NCBI RefSeq assembly: GCF_001428105.1
Contig: NZ_LMSJ01000022.1
Coordinates: 92,810-124,965 of the forward strand
From: Paenibacillus sp. Soil766
GTDB lineage: Bacteria > Bacillota > Bacilli > Paenibacillales > NBRC-103111
Reading direction: 5' to 3'
DNA: 32,156 nt
Position numbers and translations under genes: made by a program. Under the pieces are notes generated by a model. That model worked only from the letters and a program-made list of their open reading frames with translations, ran no database searches and was not told the DNA's origin. Shown piece by piece: positions 1 to 9,223 of this stretch. The first letter of the stretch is position 1. Each line of letters begins with the position of its first letter.

Positions 1-280
1 CGGCCTACCCTCGTTAGTGATGTTTTTCATCACTAACGACTGCGCTTTCGGCGCTTCCGCCACGGCCTACCCTCGTTAGTGATGTTTTTCATCACTAATA
101 GATGTGCTTTCGGCGCTTCCGCCACGGCCTACCCTCGTTAGTGATGTTTTTCATCACTAACGGCTGTGCTTTCGGCGGACTACCCTCGTTAGTGATGTTT
201 TTCATCACTAACGGCTGTGCTTTCGGCGGACTACCCGCTGCTCTCACTCTGTAACCGTGTTTTTCACCGTTACAGCCTCC
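1..280. repeat. Array of five T5-loop hairpins
   Basis: Five palindromes lie at 12-38, 74-100, 136-162, 187-213 and 249-275. Their start-to-start spacing is 62, 62, 51 and 62 bp. Copies 1, 3 and 4 are the same perfect hairpin: 11-bp arms cgttagtgatg and catcactaacg around a TTTTT loop. Copy 2 has lost the outermost pairs. Copy 5 has different arms (ctgtaaccgtg and caccgttacag, one mismatch) with the same arm length and loop, so the shape is kept while the sequence changes. The linkers (gctttcggcgcttccgcc type) contain small GC hairpins of their own. Base 1 is already linker sequence, so the array probably continues to the left. The function is unknown; it looks like an intergenic palindromic repeat family. 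Confidence 0.9.
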
Positions 281-293
281 TTCGCGGCGGAAA

Positions 294-326
294 CCAAAAA
301 CCCGCAGGCACACACGCCCGCGGGTC
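294..326 (-). terminator. Rho-independent terminator of the first chemoreceptor gene
   Basis: Read on the minus strand, a GC-rich stem (acccgcgggc pairing with gcctgcgggt, one G-T pair) around a GTGT-rich loop is followed directly by TTTTT. It starts a few bases after the TAG stop of the chemoreceptor gene. Confidence 0.85.
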
Positions 327-331
327 CACTT

Positions 332-2128
332 CTACACCTTAAATTTCTGCAGCGAAATTTGTAATTCTTCCGCTAGCCCAGCCAGAGACTTCGCGGAATT
401 TTCGATTTCCTCCGTGGTCGACATCTGCTGCTGGCTCGCAGCAGATGTCTCTTGGCTGACGGAAATCCCCGTTTCCGACACGGAGCTCACAATGCGCATC
501 ACCTGCTCGATGCGCAAGTTCGCATCTACGAGCTGGTGGATGTTCCGGTTCACATCTTCCACTTTCGTATTCACTTTATCGACGGAAGTCTCGATGTGCA
601 AGAACGATTCTTGCGCTTCCTCCGAAATCGTCAAGCCTTCTTGTACTTTCCCTGCTCCGGTATGCATGGAGCTAACCGCTTGATTAATCTGCTTCTGGAT
701 TGTCGAGACCAGATCCGTAATATTTCGCGCCGAAGTAGATGACTGCTCCGCAAGTTTACGAACTTCGCCAGCAACGACCGCGAAGCCGCGCCCAGCTTCT
801 CCAGCACGTGCCGCTTCAATTGCTGCATTCAAGGAAAGCAGATTCGTCTGCGTCGAAATCTCATTAATGACATTGACGATTTCACCAATTTTGTGTGCAT
901 TTTTACCCAACGCTTCAATAACGACATTAACGTCTCGAACCGCGTCTGAAATCTCAGACATTTGCCCCGCGATCGAAACAACCGATTGCTTACCTTGTTG
1001 AGCAGCCTGCGTCGCTTGATTCACGAGCCCAGCAACCACTTGCGCCGACTCATCAATTTGCTTCGTACTAGTCAGCATAAGGCCAACAGCCTCATTCGCT
1101 TGTGTCACACCAGCAAATTGCTTTTCGAAATCTTCCGACAACTGCTGACTAGAAGTAGCCACCTGCCTTGCTGCCAAAGAGCTTTGCTCTGAGCTTGCAA
1201 GAAGCTCTTCGGAACTTGCTGAAAGCGTTAAAGCATTATCTGAGATTTGCATAACTAAGCTGCGCAAGCTCCCCGTCATGACATTAAAGGAATTCGTTAA
1301 TTTACCTACCTCATCCTCATAAGGGTAGTCCCCTTTAACGGATAGATCTCCTCCAGCAGCCTTTTCCATGTTTTCTTGAAGCTTGCGAATTGGTGTAGAA
1401 ATGATCATATCCAACGTCAATGCGCCTAAAGTCATCACAACAATCGCAATAATGATCGTAAGTATGATGACCCAATGCGAAGTAGCTGAATCCGAACTAC
1501 TGGATTTCTGGAATTGTTCAGCCGCGGATTCTTTGAGCCCTACGAGCTTGTCTAATGCTTCTACCGTTTTATCACCTTGTGGAGATACTTCATTATTGTA
1601 AACCTGATAAGCAACTTGATTATTTTGCGTCGCTTGATCCATGGTTTTCGTAACGAATTCACGATATTTCAGATTCAGCTCCTCCAAGCTTTTGAAGGCA
1701 CCAGCCTCTTCCTCATTCAGCGCAATTCCCGCAATTTTCGTAACTAATTCTTTATTTGTACTTAGATTCTCATCTAATTTGGCTTTGAGCTTGGCCTTAT
1801 ATTTCACATCCGTGGATAGCATCATTTCTAGCAAATTAGATTCGGTTTCATTGAAATTTGTTTGGAGTTGATTAATCCATTTGACAGATAGCAGACTTTC
1901 CTCGTACATTCTAGTAGAGTTGCTAGACATCTTGTCCATATAATGATAGCCCGTGATCCCTACAATTAATAAAAATAAAATGGCAATCGCATTCATGAGC
2001 AGCAATTTAAAACGAAGTTTCAGATTACGAAGAGTGGATAGGTTGACATTGAGCTTTCCTGTGCTGTGCATGCTGTTCAATTCCGATTTGAATTTCAAAG
2101 TTACCCAATCCCCCCAAGTGTAATTCAC
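332..2128 (-). CDS. Methyl-accepting chemotaxis protein (four-helix-bundle sensor type)
   Basis: This is a transmembrane chemoreceptor that would signal to CheA/CheW. From the GTG start the 598 residues show membrane helix 1 at about 41-62, an extracytoplasmic helical sensor at about 63-217 (4HB_MCP-like), membrane helix 2 at about 219-243, a HAMP domain at about 240-293 and a long signalling coiled coil. The conserved hairpin tip lies at about 421-455 ([20 protein letters not shown], then a Gly-rich turn and FAVVA). The start is uncertain. A TTG at 2098 lies about 11 nt after a GGGGGG stretch, and an ATG lies at 2071. A candidate promoter at 2145-2172 would start transcription only about 10 nt before the GTG, which favours the TTG. 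No other chemotaxis genes are adjacent, so this is an orphan receptor, and its ligand cannot be read from the sequence. Confidence 0.93.
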   Translation of the reverse strand: MNYTWGDWVTLKFKSELNSMHSTGKLNVNLSTLRNLKLRFKLLLMNAIAILFLLIVGITGYHYMDKMSSNSTRMYEESLLSVKWINQLQTNFNETESNLLEMMLSTDVKYKAKLKAKLDENLSTNKELVTKIAGIALNEEEAGAFKSLEELNLKYREFVTKTMDQATQNNQVAYQVYNNEVSPQGDKTVEALDKLVGLKESAAEQFQKSSSSDSATSHWVIILTIIIAIVVMTLGALTLDMIISTPIRKLQENMEKAAGGDLSVKGDYPYEDEVGKLTNSFNVMTGSLRSLVMQISDNALTLSASSEELLASSEQSSLAARQVATSSQQLSEDFEKQFAGVTQANEAVGLMLTSTKQIDESAQVVAGLVNQATQAAQQGKQSVVSIAGQMSEISDAVRDVNVVIEALGKNAHKIGEIVNVINEISTQTNLLSLNAAIEAARAGEAGRGFAVVAGEVRKLAEQSSTSARNITDLVSTIQKQINQAVSSMHTGAGKVQEGLTISEEAQESFLHIETSVDKVNTKVEDVNRNIHQLVDANLRIEQVMRIVSSVSETGISVSQETSAASQQQMSTTEEIENSAKSLAGLAEELQISLQKFKV

Positions 2129-2144
2129 AAAAGCAGTATTTCAT

Positions 2145-2172
2145 ATGATACAAAACCTAACATAGTAATCAA
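2145..2172 (-). promoter_or_regulatory. Candidate sigma-A promoter of the first chemoreceptor gene
   Basis: On the minus strand TTGATT (2172-2167) and TATCAT (2150-2145) are separated by 16 bp. The predicted transcript start is about 40 nt before the TTG start codon at 2098. No convincing sigma-D motif was seen. The rest of the 177-bp gap (2129-2305) holds nothing else recognisable apart from the ribosome binding site of the next gene. Confidence 0.45.
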
Positions 2173-2305
2173 TTAATTTACCTATGGTTTATTCTACAAA
2201 ACAGTGCCCCTTATGTAAAGGAAATTTCGCATAAAACCCACGTACAGCAATCGTTTCACTCACCAAAAACTACCACTTCAACAAAAAGATAAGGGGCAAA
2301 TACTC

Positions 2306-3250
2306 ATGGAACCAATCGGAATCATCGTGAACCCGCTTTCAGGCAATGGCAGAGGAGCTAACATCTGGGGAGAAATCCAAACCTACCTCCAAGAGAATCG
2401 AATCTCTTATCTAGCCAAATTAACAACCCAAGCAGGAGAAGCGACGCAACACGCCATAATGTTGATTCAAGAACATCACGTTCAGCGGATTATCGTCATT
2501 GGCGGAGATGGCACTGTCCACGAAGTTGCTGGTGGTATTTGGCAGCTTCAGAACAGCAAAAGTTCCTCCCCAGTCTGCTCACTCGCAGTTATTCCAGCAG
2601 GAACAGGCAATGATTTTGCAAAAGCCTACGGCATACCTAATCATCCACTTCAAGCTCTACAAATTGCCCTTCATGCCTCCAACACAGTGCAAATCGACCT
2701 TCTTCATGCTCTTCAGAATCATCAAGTGGCAGTGAATAGCATTGGTGCAGGCTTTGACGGGATGGTCGCCAAAATTACGAATGACGCCAGCTACAAAAAA
2801 CTCCTCAACCGCTTAGGTCTAGGCAAACTCTCCTATTTCATTTCCATACTACGCGTTTTCGCCACCTATCAGCCTTCCACCGCATGGTTAGAAGTAGATG
2901 GCAGCGTAACGAAATTACCTAATATGTGGCTGGCAGCCGTTGCGAACATTCCTTTTTACGGAGGAGCCATTCAAATTTGTCCAACAGCAACTCCTACTGA
3001 CGGTGTAGCTGATGTTGTTGTTATTCAAAGCAAAAGCCGCTTTCGCCTCTTGCCCGTACTTTTTACTGTGTACCAAGGCAAGCACACCGAGCATCCAGCA
3101 GTATCTTTTTATAAAGGTAAATCGATTTCTATTCGGACAGAGAAGCCCCTGCTTGTCCAAGCAGACGGGGAGTTCGCTGGTTCCACACCTCTTCAAATCG
3201 AACTCATCCCCGCCGCCATTACCGTCATTCATGCAAAACCCACAGCCTAA
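2306..3250 (+). CDS. Diacylglycerol kinase-family lipid kinase (YegS/DagK type)
   Basis: This soluble lipid kinase of 314 aa would phosphorylate diacylglycerol or a similar lipid at the membrane to give phosphatidic acid. The N-terminal DAGK catalytic domain is clear: NPLSGNGRG at about 9-17 (nucleotide-binding loop), GGDGTVHEV at 66-74 and IPAGTGNDFAK at 96-106, followed by the usual all-beta C-terminal domain. The length is typical of the DgkB/YegS/BmrU group. The ATG follows an AAGGGG site about 10 nt upstream. The gene ends inside a hairpin shared with the convergent Aas-like gene, with the two stop codons overlapping. Neighbouring phospholipid genes support a role in lipid turnover. The exact substrate is not determined, and some family members are multidrug-associated (BmrU) rather than true DAG kinases. 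Confidence 0.93.
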   Translation: MEPIGIIVNPLSGNGRGANIWGEIQTYLQENRISYLAKLTTQAGEATQHAIMLIQEHHVQRIIVIGGDGTVHEVAGGIWQLQNSKSSSPVCSLAVIPAGTGNDFAKAYGIPNHPLQALQIALHASNTVQIDLLHALQNHQVAVNSIGAGFDGMVAKITNDASYKKLLNRLGLGKLSYFISILRVFATYQPSTAWLEVDGSVTKLPNMWLAAVANIPFYGGAIQICPTATPTDGVADVVVIQSKSRFRLLPVLFTVYQGKHTEHPAVSFYKGKSISIRTEKPLLVQADGEFAGSTPLQIELIPAAITVIHAKPTA

Positions 3251-3259
3251 GCTGTGGGT
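3238..3259. terminator. Shared hairpin with both stop codons in its loop
   Basis: A perfect 9-bp stem (acccacagc / gctgtgggt) surrounds the loop CTAA. The loop contains the TAA of the plus-strand lipid kinase (3248-3250) and, on the other strand, the TAG of the acyltransferase/synthetase gene (3249-3247). On the minus strand the stem is followed by TTTT; on the plus strand there is no T run. It may therefore terminate the minus-strand transcript better. Confidence 0.6.
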
Positions 3260-5421
3260 GTACTTCCAGCACCACTTGTCAGCGCCCATTGCTTCATGGT
3301 CACATAATCCGTCTTCCCGCTCCCCAATAGCGGCAGCTTCTCGATATAACGAAACTCAGAAGGCATATAAATCGCCGGCTGCCCCTCCTGTCTCATACAT
3401 TCACGAAGTGCTTCAAGAGGACTTACCTTACTGGTATGAAAAACAATGATTCGCTCACCTTTTCGCCGATCAGGCACATGTACCGCAGCGCAGACAGCAG
3501 GGGCCGCCAAAATCTTAGATACGAGCTCCTCCACCATGAGAAGCGATACTTTTTCGCCGCCTATTTTAGCAAAAGACTGCAAACGCGCTTGAATGAACAA
3601 GTAACCTTGATCATCCAACGTCACAATATCCCCGGTGCTATACCACTCCGATGCAGGTACAAAGCCCCGACTATGAATCAAATACCCTTTCATCACGTTC
3701 GGACCTCTAACAAGCAAGTGACCACCTGTCGCAATTCCTTCCACGTTTTCTACAACAGCCTCCATGCCTGGGAGTAATTTGCCTACTGAACCTTTCTTTC
3801 CATGCATCGGTGTGTTCAGTGAAATAACGGGCGTCGTCTCCGTCGTTCCATAGCCCTCTAGAATACGGATCCCGAATTTATCCTGCCAAATTTGACGAAC
3901 TTCCTCTTTCAGCCTTTCAGCACCAGCCACAACATAACGTAACGAATGGGCAAAATCATAAGGATGCGCCGTTCTCGCGTAAGCACCTAGAAACGTTGAC
4001 GTGCCGAATAAAATCGTAATATTCCGGTCATAGACGAGCTCTGGAATGACTTTGTAATGCAAGGGATTAGGGTATAAAACCAGCTTAACCCCCGAAAGAA
4101 TTGGAAGCATTGTCCCAGCAGTCAGACCGAACGAGTGAAACATCGGCATGCTGCCAAGCACGCTATCTGAACTATTGAAGGCAATAACAAGCCTCGCCTG
4201 CTGGATGTTCGCCCAAATATTTCGGTGCGTCAGAACGACTCCTTTCGGTTTACTCTCACTGCCTGATGTGAATAGCACAGCTTCATTAAGTTCAGGACCC
4301 ACAGGCCCCTTCTTACGCTGCAAAAAGTGGAACAAGCCAGTTAACTTTTCAGTCCATGATAACGCTTCCTTAACATCCTCGAGATAAATAAGCGTGAAGC
4401 TCCCGCTAGCAGCCAGGATAAACTCCGCAAGCCCCGCCTTCTCGACAAAAACTCTTGAAGTCAGCACGGTCCTTACTTCGGCCGTTTCACACGCTTCCAG
4501 CATCGCGTGCCTGCCGGCCGAGTAATTCAATATCGCTGGCGTAACGCCTAATCGAAATAATGAAAACAACGTCACCACATGCCCCGCAGCATTAGGAAGC
4601 AATAGTGCTACTCGCTTCTGCCCAGCCAAAAGCTTCTTCAATCGAACGGCCAATGTATAGCTACTCAACTGCAGCTTCCGATACGTCAACGCAGCATTAC
4701 TCATCACATCTTCGCAAATGACCCTCGATTGCCCATGCCTTTCAGCCGCCGACAGCAATTCATTGAATAAGTTAACTTCGGGCTGGAGCCGACTTTCCAG
4801 CAAATGACGTAATAGCTGTGTGCGGATGACCTCCGTCGCCTGCTCCTTTTGAACTTTTCTCGTAAAGCACTCATCCCCTGCCGGTACTTGAAAGGCTTCG
4901 CCAAACGCAATGTTCACCCGCGGGAACCAGCGTTGCTTTATTTTTCCACGTAGATAGGATAGCTTCGAATGCTCCAAGCCTTCAATTGAAATCGGTACAA
5001 TTCGCGCCTGAGATCGTAGGGCAAGGTACCCGATGCCGCTGTATATTTTCATCATGCCACCTGTCGTCGTGATCCGTCCTTCTGGAAAAATGACAAGAGG
5101 TGTACCACTTTGAATCGTTTTTAGCATCTTTCGAACGGCATATGGATTCGAAGTGTCCACAGTGATATGAGCCCTGAAGTGGAGTATCCATGCAAATCGC
5201 TTCGCAATGTTCGTATTCACAACGAATGCCACATCTTTAGGCAAAATCAAAGCAAGCACCACCGCATCCAACAACGAAACGTGATTCGGAATGAGCACTG
5301 TTTTTCCCGTCAACTCGAGTTTCTCCATACCTGCTACTTTCACCTTAAAGGCAAGCAGCACAAACAGACGCAAGCACGGAAGTAAAAGCCTTACTAGCGT
5401 AACGAACATCCATTTGAACAT
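3247..5421 (-). CDS. Aas-like fusion: PlsC-type acyltransferase plus acyl-ACP/acyl-CoA synthetase
   Basis: This 724-aa protein is built like E. coli Aas (about 719 aa), which activates fatty acids and re-acylates lysophospholipids at the inner membrane. The N-terminal hydrophobic segment (about 3-25) is followed by a PlsC acyltransferase domain with NHVSLLD (46-52, the HX4D motif) and FPEGR (112-116). The C-terminal half is an AMP-binding enzyme with the P-loop FTSGSESKPKG (384-394), THRN, YGTTETTP and a late STGD motif. The chosen ATG has a good site (AGGGGG, about 8 nt away); a TTG 39 nt further upstream is open but lacks a ribosome site. The gene converges on the lipid kinase and lies downstream of the phosphodiesterase gene. 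The domain content is clear. Whether the acyl carrier is ACP or CoA, and whether lysophospholipid is the acceptor, is inferred. Confidence 0.92.
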   Translation of the reverse strand: MFKWMFVTLVRLLLPCLRLFVLLAFKVKVAGMEKLELTGKTVLIPNHVSLLDAVVLALILPKDVAFVVNTNIAKRFAWILHFRAHITVDTSNPYAVRKMLKTIQSGTPLVIFPEGRITTTGGMMKIYSGIGYLALRSQARIVPISIEGLEHSKLSYLRGKIKQRWFPRVNIAFGEAFQVPAGDECFTRKVQKEQATEVIRTQLLRHLLESRLQPEVNLFNELLSAAERHGQSRVICEDVMSNAALTYRKLQLSSYTLAVRLKKLLAGQKRVALLLPNAAGHVVTLFSLFRLGVTPAILNYSAGRHAMLEACETAEVRTVLTSRVFVEKAGLAEFILAASGSFTLIYLEDVKEALSWTEKLTGLFHFLQRKKGPVGPELNEAVLFTSGSESKPKGVVLTHRNIWANIQQARLVIAFNSSDSVLGSMPMFHSFGLTAGTMLPILSGVKLVLYPNPLHYKVIPELVYDRNITILFGTSTFLGAYARTAHPYDFAHSLRYVVAGAERLKEEVRQIWQDKFGIRILEGYGTTETTPVISLNTPMHGKKGSVGKLLPGMEAVVENVEGIATGGHLLVRGPNVMKGYLIHSRGFVPASEWYSTGDIVTLDDQGYLFIQARLQSFAKIGGEKVSLLMVEELVSKILAAPAVCAAVHVPDRRKGERIIVFHTSKVSPLEALRECMRQEGQPAIYMPSEFRYIEKLPLLGSGKTDYVTMKQWALTSGAGSTPTA

Positions 5422-5477
5422 GGAAATTCCCCCTATTGGTATCTTGTTCGAGTCTGTCAATAGTTCATTGTATGCGG

Positions 5478-5518
5478 GAAAAAGAAATAAGACCTCGGCA
5501 TGTGTATGCTTCGGTCTT
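5478..5518 (-). terminator. Terminator of the phosphodiesterase gene
   Basis: The arms aagacc (5489-5494) and ggtctt (5513-5518) enclose an inner gcat/atgc stem. Read on the minus strand, the stem is followed by ATTTCTTTTT. It lies between the phosphodiesterase stop and the Aas-like gene, so those two genes are probably transcribed separately. Confidence 0.7.
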
Positions 5519-5529
5519 TTTATTCTTGG

Positions 5530-6261
5530 CTATGTATTCAAGTACGTCTTCAATCTGCCCGGATAATCCGTAATGATGCCAGTGACGCCAGCTTCGATCA
5601 TTAGCTGATAGTCAGTAAGTTCATTCACTGTGTAGGGATAGACAGCTAGCCCATCTGCGGTGGCCAAAGCAATATCCGCTCCATCAAAGGAATGATGATG
5701 CGGATGCAAGGAAAAGACCTCTACCTCAAGCAGCTTTGCATAGGCCCCATGGTCAATGAGATTCCCTCCATACAGCAAGCCTACCTTCAACGCAGGTTCT
5801 GCCCGCTTTAAGCGCTGAATCACTTTATGGTCAAAAGAGGAAACTACGACATCCTCGTACCGATTCACCTCTCGCAAAAATGCCAGAAGTGCACTCTCCA
5901 TCCGCCCTTCGTAGGCATGCTTCACTTCCACATTGATGAGCGTGCCCTTCGGCACTACATCAAATACCTCGCTTAGAAGAGGGATTCGTTCCCCAATGAA
6001 TTTCTCGGAAAACCAAGCTCCTGCGTCTAGCTGCTTAATGTCTGCCCACTGTTGATTACAAATAAGTCCTGAACCATTCGTTGTTCGATCTAATGTTCCA
6101 TCGTGACAAACGACAATCTCGCCATCTTGCGTGATATGAACATCCAGTTCAATCGCTTGTGATCCTTGCTCCAAGGCCAAAATAAATGAAGCTAGTGTGT
6201 TCTCTGGAGCTTCGCCCGCCGCGCCGCGGTGGCCAATGATAATCGGTTTCGGTGTATGCAT
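5530..6261 (-). CDS. Glycerophosphodiester phosphodiesterase (GDPD family)
   Basis: This enzyme hydrolyses glycerophosphodiesters, the deacylation products of phospholipids, to glycerol 3-phosphate and an alcohol. The 243-aa TIM-barrel protein shows the family motifs: HRG with PEN (11-21), the metal-binding ELD (E38, D40) and the catalytic CHDGTLDRTT (H53). No signal peptide is visible, so it is probably cytoplasmic (UgpQ-like rather than the secreted GlpQ type). The start was chosen at the ATG 8 nt after GGGAG; an ATG five codons upstream overlaps that ribosome site and is unlikely. A good promoter lies at 6306-6335 and a terminator at 5478-5518, so it appears to be monocistronic. With the neighbouring lipid kinase and Aas-like gene it suggests membrane lipid recycling. 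Confidence 0.94.
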   Translation of the reverse strand: MHTPKPIIIGHRGAAGEAPENTLASFILALEQGSQAIELDVHITQDGEIVVCHDGTLDRTTNGSGLICNQQWADIKQLDAGAWFSEKFIGERIPLLSEVFDVVPKGTLINVEVKHAYEGRMESALLAFLREVNRYEDVVVSSFDHKVIQRLKRAEPALKVGLLYGGNLIDHGAYAKLLEVEVFSLHPHHHSFDGADIALATADGLAVYPYTVNELTDYQLMIEAGVTGIITDYPGRLKTYLNT

Positions 6262-6305
6262 GTTCAACGCTCCCATCGTTATAGCTTACATAAATCCATC
6301 TTCAA

Positions 6306-6335
6306 ATTATATAAGCAGCCGATTCAGGGCGTCAA
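6306..6335 (-). promoter_or_regulatory. Sigma-A promoter of the phosphodiesterase gene
   Basis: On the minus strand TTGACG (6335-6330) and TATAAT (6311-6306) are separated by 18 bp. This is 45 bp upstream of the chosen ATG and just after the terminator of the PDH operon. Confidence 0.65.
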
Positions 6336-6354
6336 TTCAAGTTTTAGTAAACCA

Positions 6355-6401
6355 AAAGAGTCCCGTAGAGCGGCTCTTCAACCAAACTCTCGGGACTTTT
6401 A
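6355..6401. terminator. Terminator of the PDH operon
   Basis: A strong stem (agtcccg-t-agag pairing with ctctcgggact, one bulged T) is flanked by AAAA on the left and TTTT on the right, so it can work in both directions. It lies 40 bp beyond the lpdA stop codon. Confidence 0.8.
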
Positions 6402-6440
6402 TCTAAAGGTATGGAAATAACCGTGAATAAAACCTGTAAC

Positions 6441-7856
6441 TTACTTGCCAAGTTGATGAATCGGATGTCCTAGTGCACCTTCAGCCGCATCCATAATCAT
6501 TTCAGTCAATGTTGGATGTGCATGAATGGTGAGTGCGATATCTTCCAGGTTAGCGCCCATCTCAACCGCAAGCGCTAGCTCACCGATTAAGTTCGAAGCT
6601 TCTGGTCCTACGATTTGTCCGCCAAGCAATTGGCCTGTTTCTTTGTCGCCTACAAGCTTCACGAAGCCTTGAGCCGCGTTCAAAGAGTTCGCACGTCCGT
6701 TAGCCGCGTAAGGGAATTTACCAATGGTAACATTGATACCTTGCGCTTTCGCTTCGGTCTCGCTTAGACCTACACCAGCAATCTCCGGATCGGAGAATAC
6801 AACAGCCGGCATTGCTTTGTAATCAACGATACTTGCGTGTCCAGCGATCGCTTCAGCAGCTACTTTTGCTTCATAAGAAGCTTTGTGTGCCAAGGAAAGA
6901 CCAGGAACCACATCACCGATTGCGAAAATGTGAGGAATGCTTGTACGACCTTGGTTATCAACTTCGATCAAACCGCGGTCTGTCATTTTCAAGTTGATGA
7001 GGTCTAGACCAAGTTCGCCATCTGTGTTCGGACGACGACCAACTGTTACTAGAACGTAATCAGCCGTAACTTGTTTCTCCTCACCTTTAACTGTGAAAGT
7101 AACCGTAACATCGTTGTCTGTTTTGGTACAGGATTGCGCCAACGCTTCCGTATGAACCTCTACGCCAACTTTATCTAGACTCTTAGCAACCAGCTTTGTC
7201 AATTCTTTCTCGAACCCTGGAAGCACGTGATCAGAGCCTTCCAACACAGTTACTTTTGTACCGAATTTCGCATACGTTTGACCAAGCTCGATCCCGATAT
7301 AGCCACCGCCGATAACGATCATGCTTTTCGGAATTTCAGGCAAGTTCAACGCTTCTGTCGAAGAGATGATTCTTCCGCCGTAAGGGAAAGCTTTCAACTC
7401 AATTGGACGGGAGCCCGTTGCAATAATACAGTTTTTGAAGCGGTAACGCGGTGCTTCTGCATCATTGAACACACGTGCTTCGTGCTCATTGATAAACATC
7501 GCTTCACCTTGGAACGTTTGAATCTTATTGCCTTTGAGCAAGCCGCTAACGCCGCCTGTTTGTTTGGCAACAATACTGTTTTTCCAAGCTTGTACCTTCG
7601 CAAAGTCGACTTTCACGTTCTCTACGGATATCCCGATGCTGTCTGCATGCTGTGCGTGCTCATACGTATGTGCTGCTGAGATCAAAGCTTTGGATGGGAT
7701 ACAGCCGCGGTTCAAACATACGCCGCCCCAAGCTTCTTTATCAACAATAAGAACACTTTGTCCAAGCTGTGCTGCGCGAATCGCGGCAACGTAACCGCCA
7801 GGACCCGCACCAATAACCAACAAATCTATATCTAAAGATGCATCTCCTACAACCAT
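6441..7856 (-). CDS. lpdA: Dihydrolipoyl dehydrogenase, E3 of pyruvate dehydrogenase
   Basis: E3 re-oxidises the dihydrolipoyl arm of E2 and passes the electrons through FAD to NAD+. The 471-aa protein has the FAD-binding GAGPGG (16-21), the redox disulfide in GGVCLNRGC (C47 and C52), an NAD-binding GGGYIG motif near 180, and the C-terminal catalytic pair H447 and E452 in the HAHPTLTE motif. It is full length. The ATG lies four bases after the pdhC stop. Its ribosome site GGAGGTG is made of the last codons of pdhC, so translation is probably coupled. It is the last gene of the pdhA-pdhB-pdhC-lpdA operon and is followed by a strong terminator. It may also serve other 2-oxoacid dehydrogenases or the glycine cleavage system. 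Confidence 0.97.
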   Translation of the reverse strand: MVVGDASLDIDLLVIGAGPGGYVAAIRAAQLGQSVLIVDKEAWGGVCLNRGCIPSKALISAAHTYEHAQHADSIGISVENVKVDFAKVQAWKNSIVAKQTGGVSGLLKGNKIQTFQGEAMFINEHEARVFNDAEAPRYRFKNCIIATGSRPIELKAFPYGGRIISSTEALNLPEIPKSMIVIGGGYIGIELGQTYAKFGTKVTVLEGSDHVLPGFEKELTKLVAKSLDKVGVEVHTEALAQSCTKTDNDVTVTFTVKGEEKQVTADYVLVTVGRRPNTDGELGLDLINLKMTDRGLIEVDNQGRTSIPHIFAIGDVVPGLSLAHKASYEAKVAAEAIAGHASIVDYKAMPAVVFSDPEIAGVGLSETEAKAQGINVTIGKFPYAANGRANSLNAAQGFVKLVGDKETGQLLGGQIVGPEASNLIGELALAVEMGANLEDIALTIHAHPTLTEMIMDAAEGALGHPIHQLGK

Positions 7857-7860
7857 GCTG

Positions 7861-9189
7861 TTACACCTCCAAGACGAGAAGCTCTGGATCAGCCAGAAGC
7901 TGTTTGATGTAGTTCAAGAAGCTTTGTGCTGTCGCTCCATCTACGATACGGTGATCGAAACTCAAGGAAAGCGCCATAACGTGTCCAACCGCGATTTCAC
8001 CGTTTTTCACAACTGGCTTTTCCGTGATACGACCTGCACCTAGAATCGCAACTTCTGGGAAGTTGATTACCGGTGTGAAGAACATGCCGCCAACAGAACC
8101 GATGTTCGTGATGGAAATGGTGCCGCCCTTCATCTCGTTCGGAGACAATTTGCCTTCGCGACCGCGAACAGCCAAATCTTTAATCGCTGCTGCGACGGAC
8201 CATACGTTTTTACGGTCAGCGTCATGGATAACAGGAACGAGCAAGCCGTTGTCTGTATCTGTTGCGATTCCGATGTTGTAGTACTTTTTGTAGACGATTT
8301 CTTGCTTCTCTTCGTCGATCATCGCGTTCATAACCGGGAATTGACGGCAAGCTGCAACCAATGCTTTTACGATGAAAGGAAGGTACGTCAGTTTCACGCC
8401 TTTTTTCTCAGCTAGAGGCTTCGTACGCTCACGAAGTGCGACAAGTGCCGACACGTCGATCTCATCCATCAATGTCACGTGCGGAGCCGTGTACACGGAT
8501 TTAACCATCGCGTTCGCGATGATTTTACGGATGCCTTTGAACGGAATCCTTTCTTCGACGCGATCGCCTGTTGTTACTACCTGCGCTGCTGCTGCAGGTG
8601 CTGATGTTGTCTCAGCTGCTGCTGGAGCCGCAGCTTCCGTTGCTGCAGGAGCAGAGCCAGCTCCTGTAAAGCCAAGCACGTCCTCGCGTGTTACGCGGCC
8701 GTGCTTCCCTGTAGGCGTCACCTCTGCGAGTGTGATGCCTTTCTCTCTTGCCAGCTTGCGCACGCTAGGCGTCGCAAGCACTTCACGCGCGCCACCTGTT
8801 GGCGCGGCCGGTACGGGCGCTGCAGCGGCCGCAGGCGCTGCTATAGCTACTGCTGCTGGTGCCGGAGCCGCAGCAGGTGGAGTTGCAACCGCCACGGCTG
8901 GAGCCGCGTGGCTGGAGCCATGATGCATCGAAGCCGCAGGCATCTCGCCAGTCACTTCAATCGTCATCACAAGCTCGCCGATTGTGCAGACTTGTCCATC
9001 TTTGACAGCAACGCTGACGATCTTGCCTTCAACTGGACAAGGAACTTCAACGACTGCTTTGTCATTCTGTACTTCCATAAGAATCGTTTCGTCAGTTACG
9101 GTGTCACCCGCTTTAACTAACATTTTTACGATCTCGCCTTCATGTATGCCTTCACCAAGCTCTGGGAACTTGTATTCAAACAATGCCAC
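7861..9189 (-). CDS. pdhC: Dihydrolipoamide acetyltransferase, E2 of pyruvate dehydrogenase
   Basis: E2 forms the core of the complex and transfers the acetyl group from E1 to CoA. The 442-aa protein has one lipoyl domain (about 1-78, with the lipoylated lysine K44 in QNDKAVVEV), a long Ala/Pro-rich flexible linker (about 84-130), the peripheral subunit-binding domain (about 139-174, containing [10 protein letters not shown] and [11 protein letters not shown]) and the catalytic domain with SFDHRIVDG (H413, D417) near the end. The start is GTG with an AGGAGGTC site 7 nt upstream. It lies 34 bp after pdhB. The linker has GC-rich alanine codons, which produce long meaningless open frames on the opposite strand. 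A nearby LipL-like gene could supply the octanoyl/lipoyl group. Confidence 0.97.
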   Translation of the reverse strand: MALFEYKFPELGEGIHEGEIVKMLVKAGDTVTDETILMEVQNDKAVVEVPCPVEGKIVSVAVKDGQVCTIGELVMTIEVTGEMPAASMHHGSSHAAPAVAVATPPAAAPAPAAVAIAAPAAAAAPVPAAPTGGAREVLATPSVRKLAREKGITLAEVTPTGKHGRVTREDVLGFTGAGSAPAATEAAAPAAAETTSAPAAAAQVVTTGDRVEERIPFKGIRKIIANAMVKSVYTAPHVTLMDEIDVSALVALRERTKPLAEKKGVKLTYLPFIVKALVAACRQFPVMNAMIDEEKQEIVYKKYYNIGIATDTDNGLLVPVIHDADRKNVWSVAAAIKDLAVRGREGKLSPNEMKGGTISITNIGSVGGMFFTPVINFPEVAILGAGRITEKPVVKNGEIAVGHVMALSLSFDHRIVDGATAQSFLNYIKQLLADPELLVLEV

Positions 9190-9223
9190 GTGTATGACCT
9201 CCTGTTACCTTCGACTAGGTGAA

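Noticed and set aside
1..280. CRISPR array
   Set aside because: The linkers between palindromes are near-identical to each other, so there are no unique spacers, and no cas genes are present.
95..313. 72-codon minus-strand frame across the hairpin array, with a repeated PPKAQPLVMKNITNEG peptide
   Set aside because: It exists only because one repeat unit is 51 bp long; other units are 62 bp and break the frame. No ribosome binding site is seen.
5455..5460. TTGACA just upstream of the Aas-like gene as a -35 box
   Set aside because: No -10 box at a proper distance, and it would place the transcript start at or beyond the ribosome site.
8372..8923. 183-codon plus-strand frame, Ala/Val-rich
   Set aside because: It is antisense to the Ala/Pro-rich linker of pdhC, whose GC-rich codons keep the other strand open.
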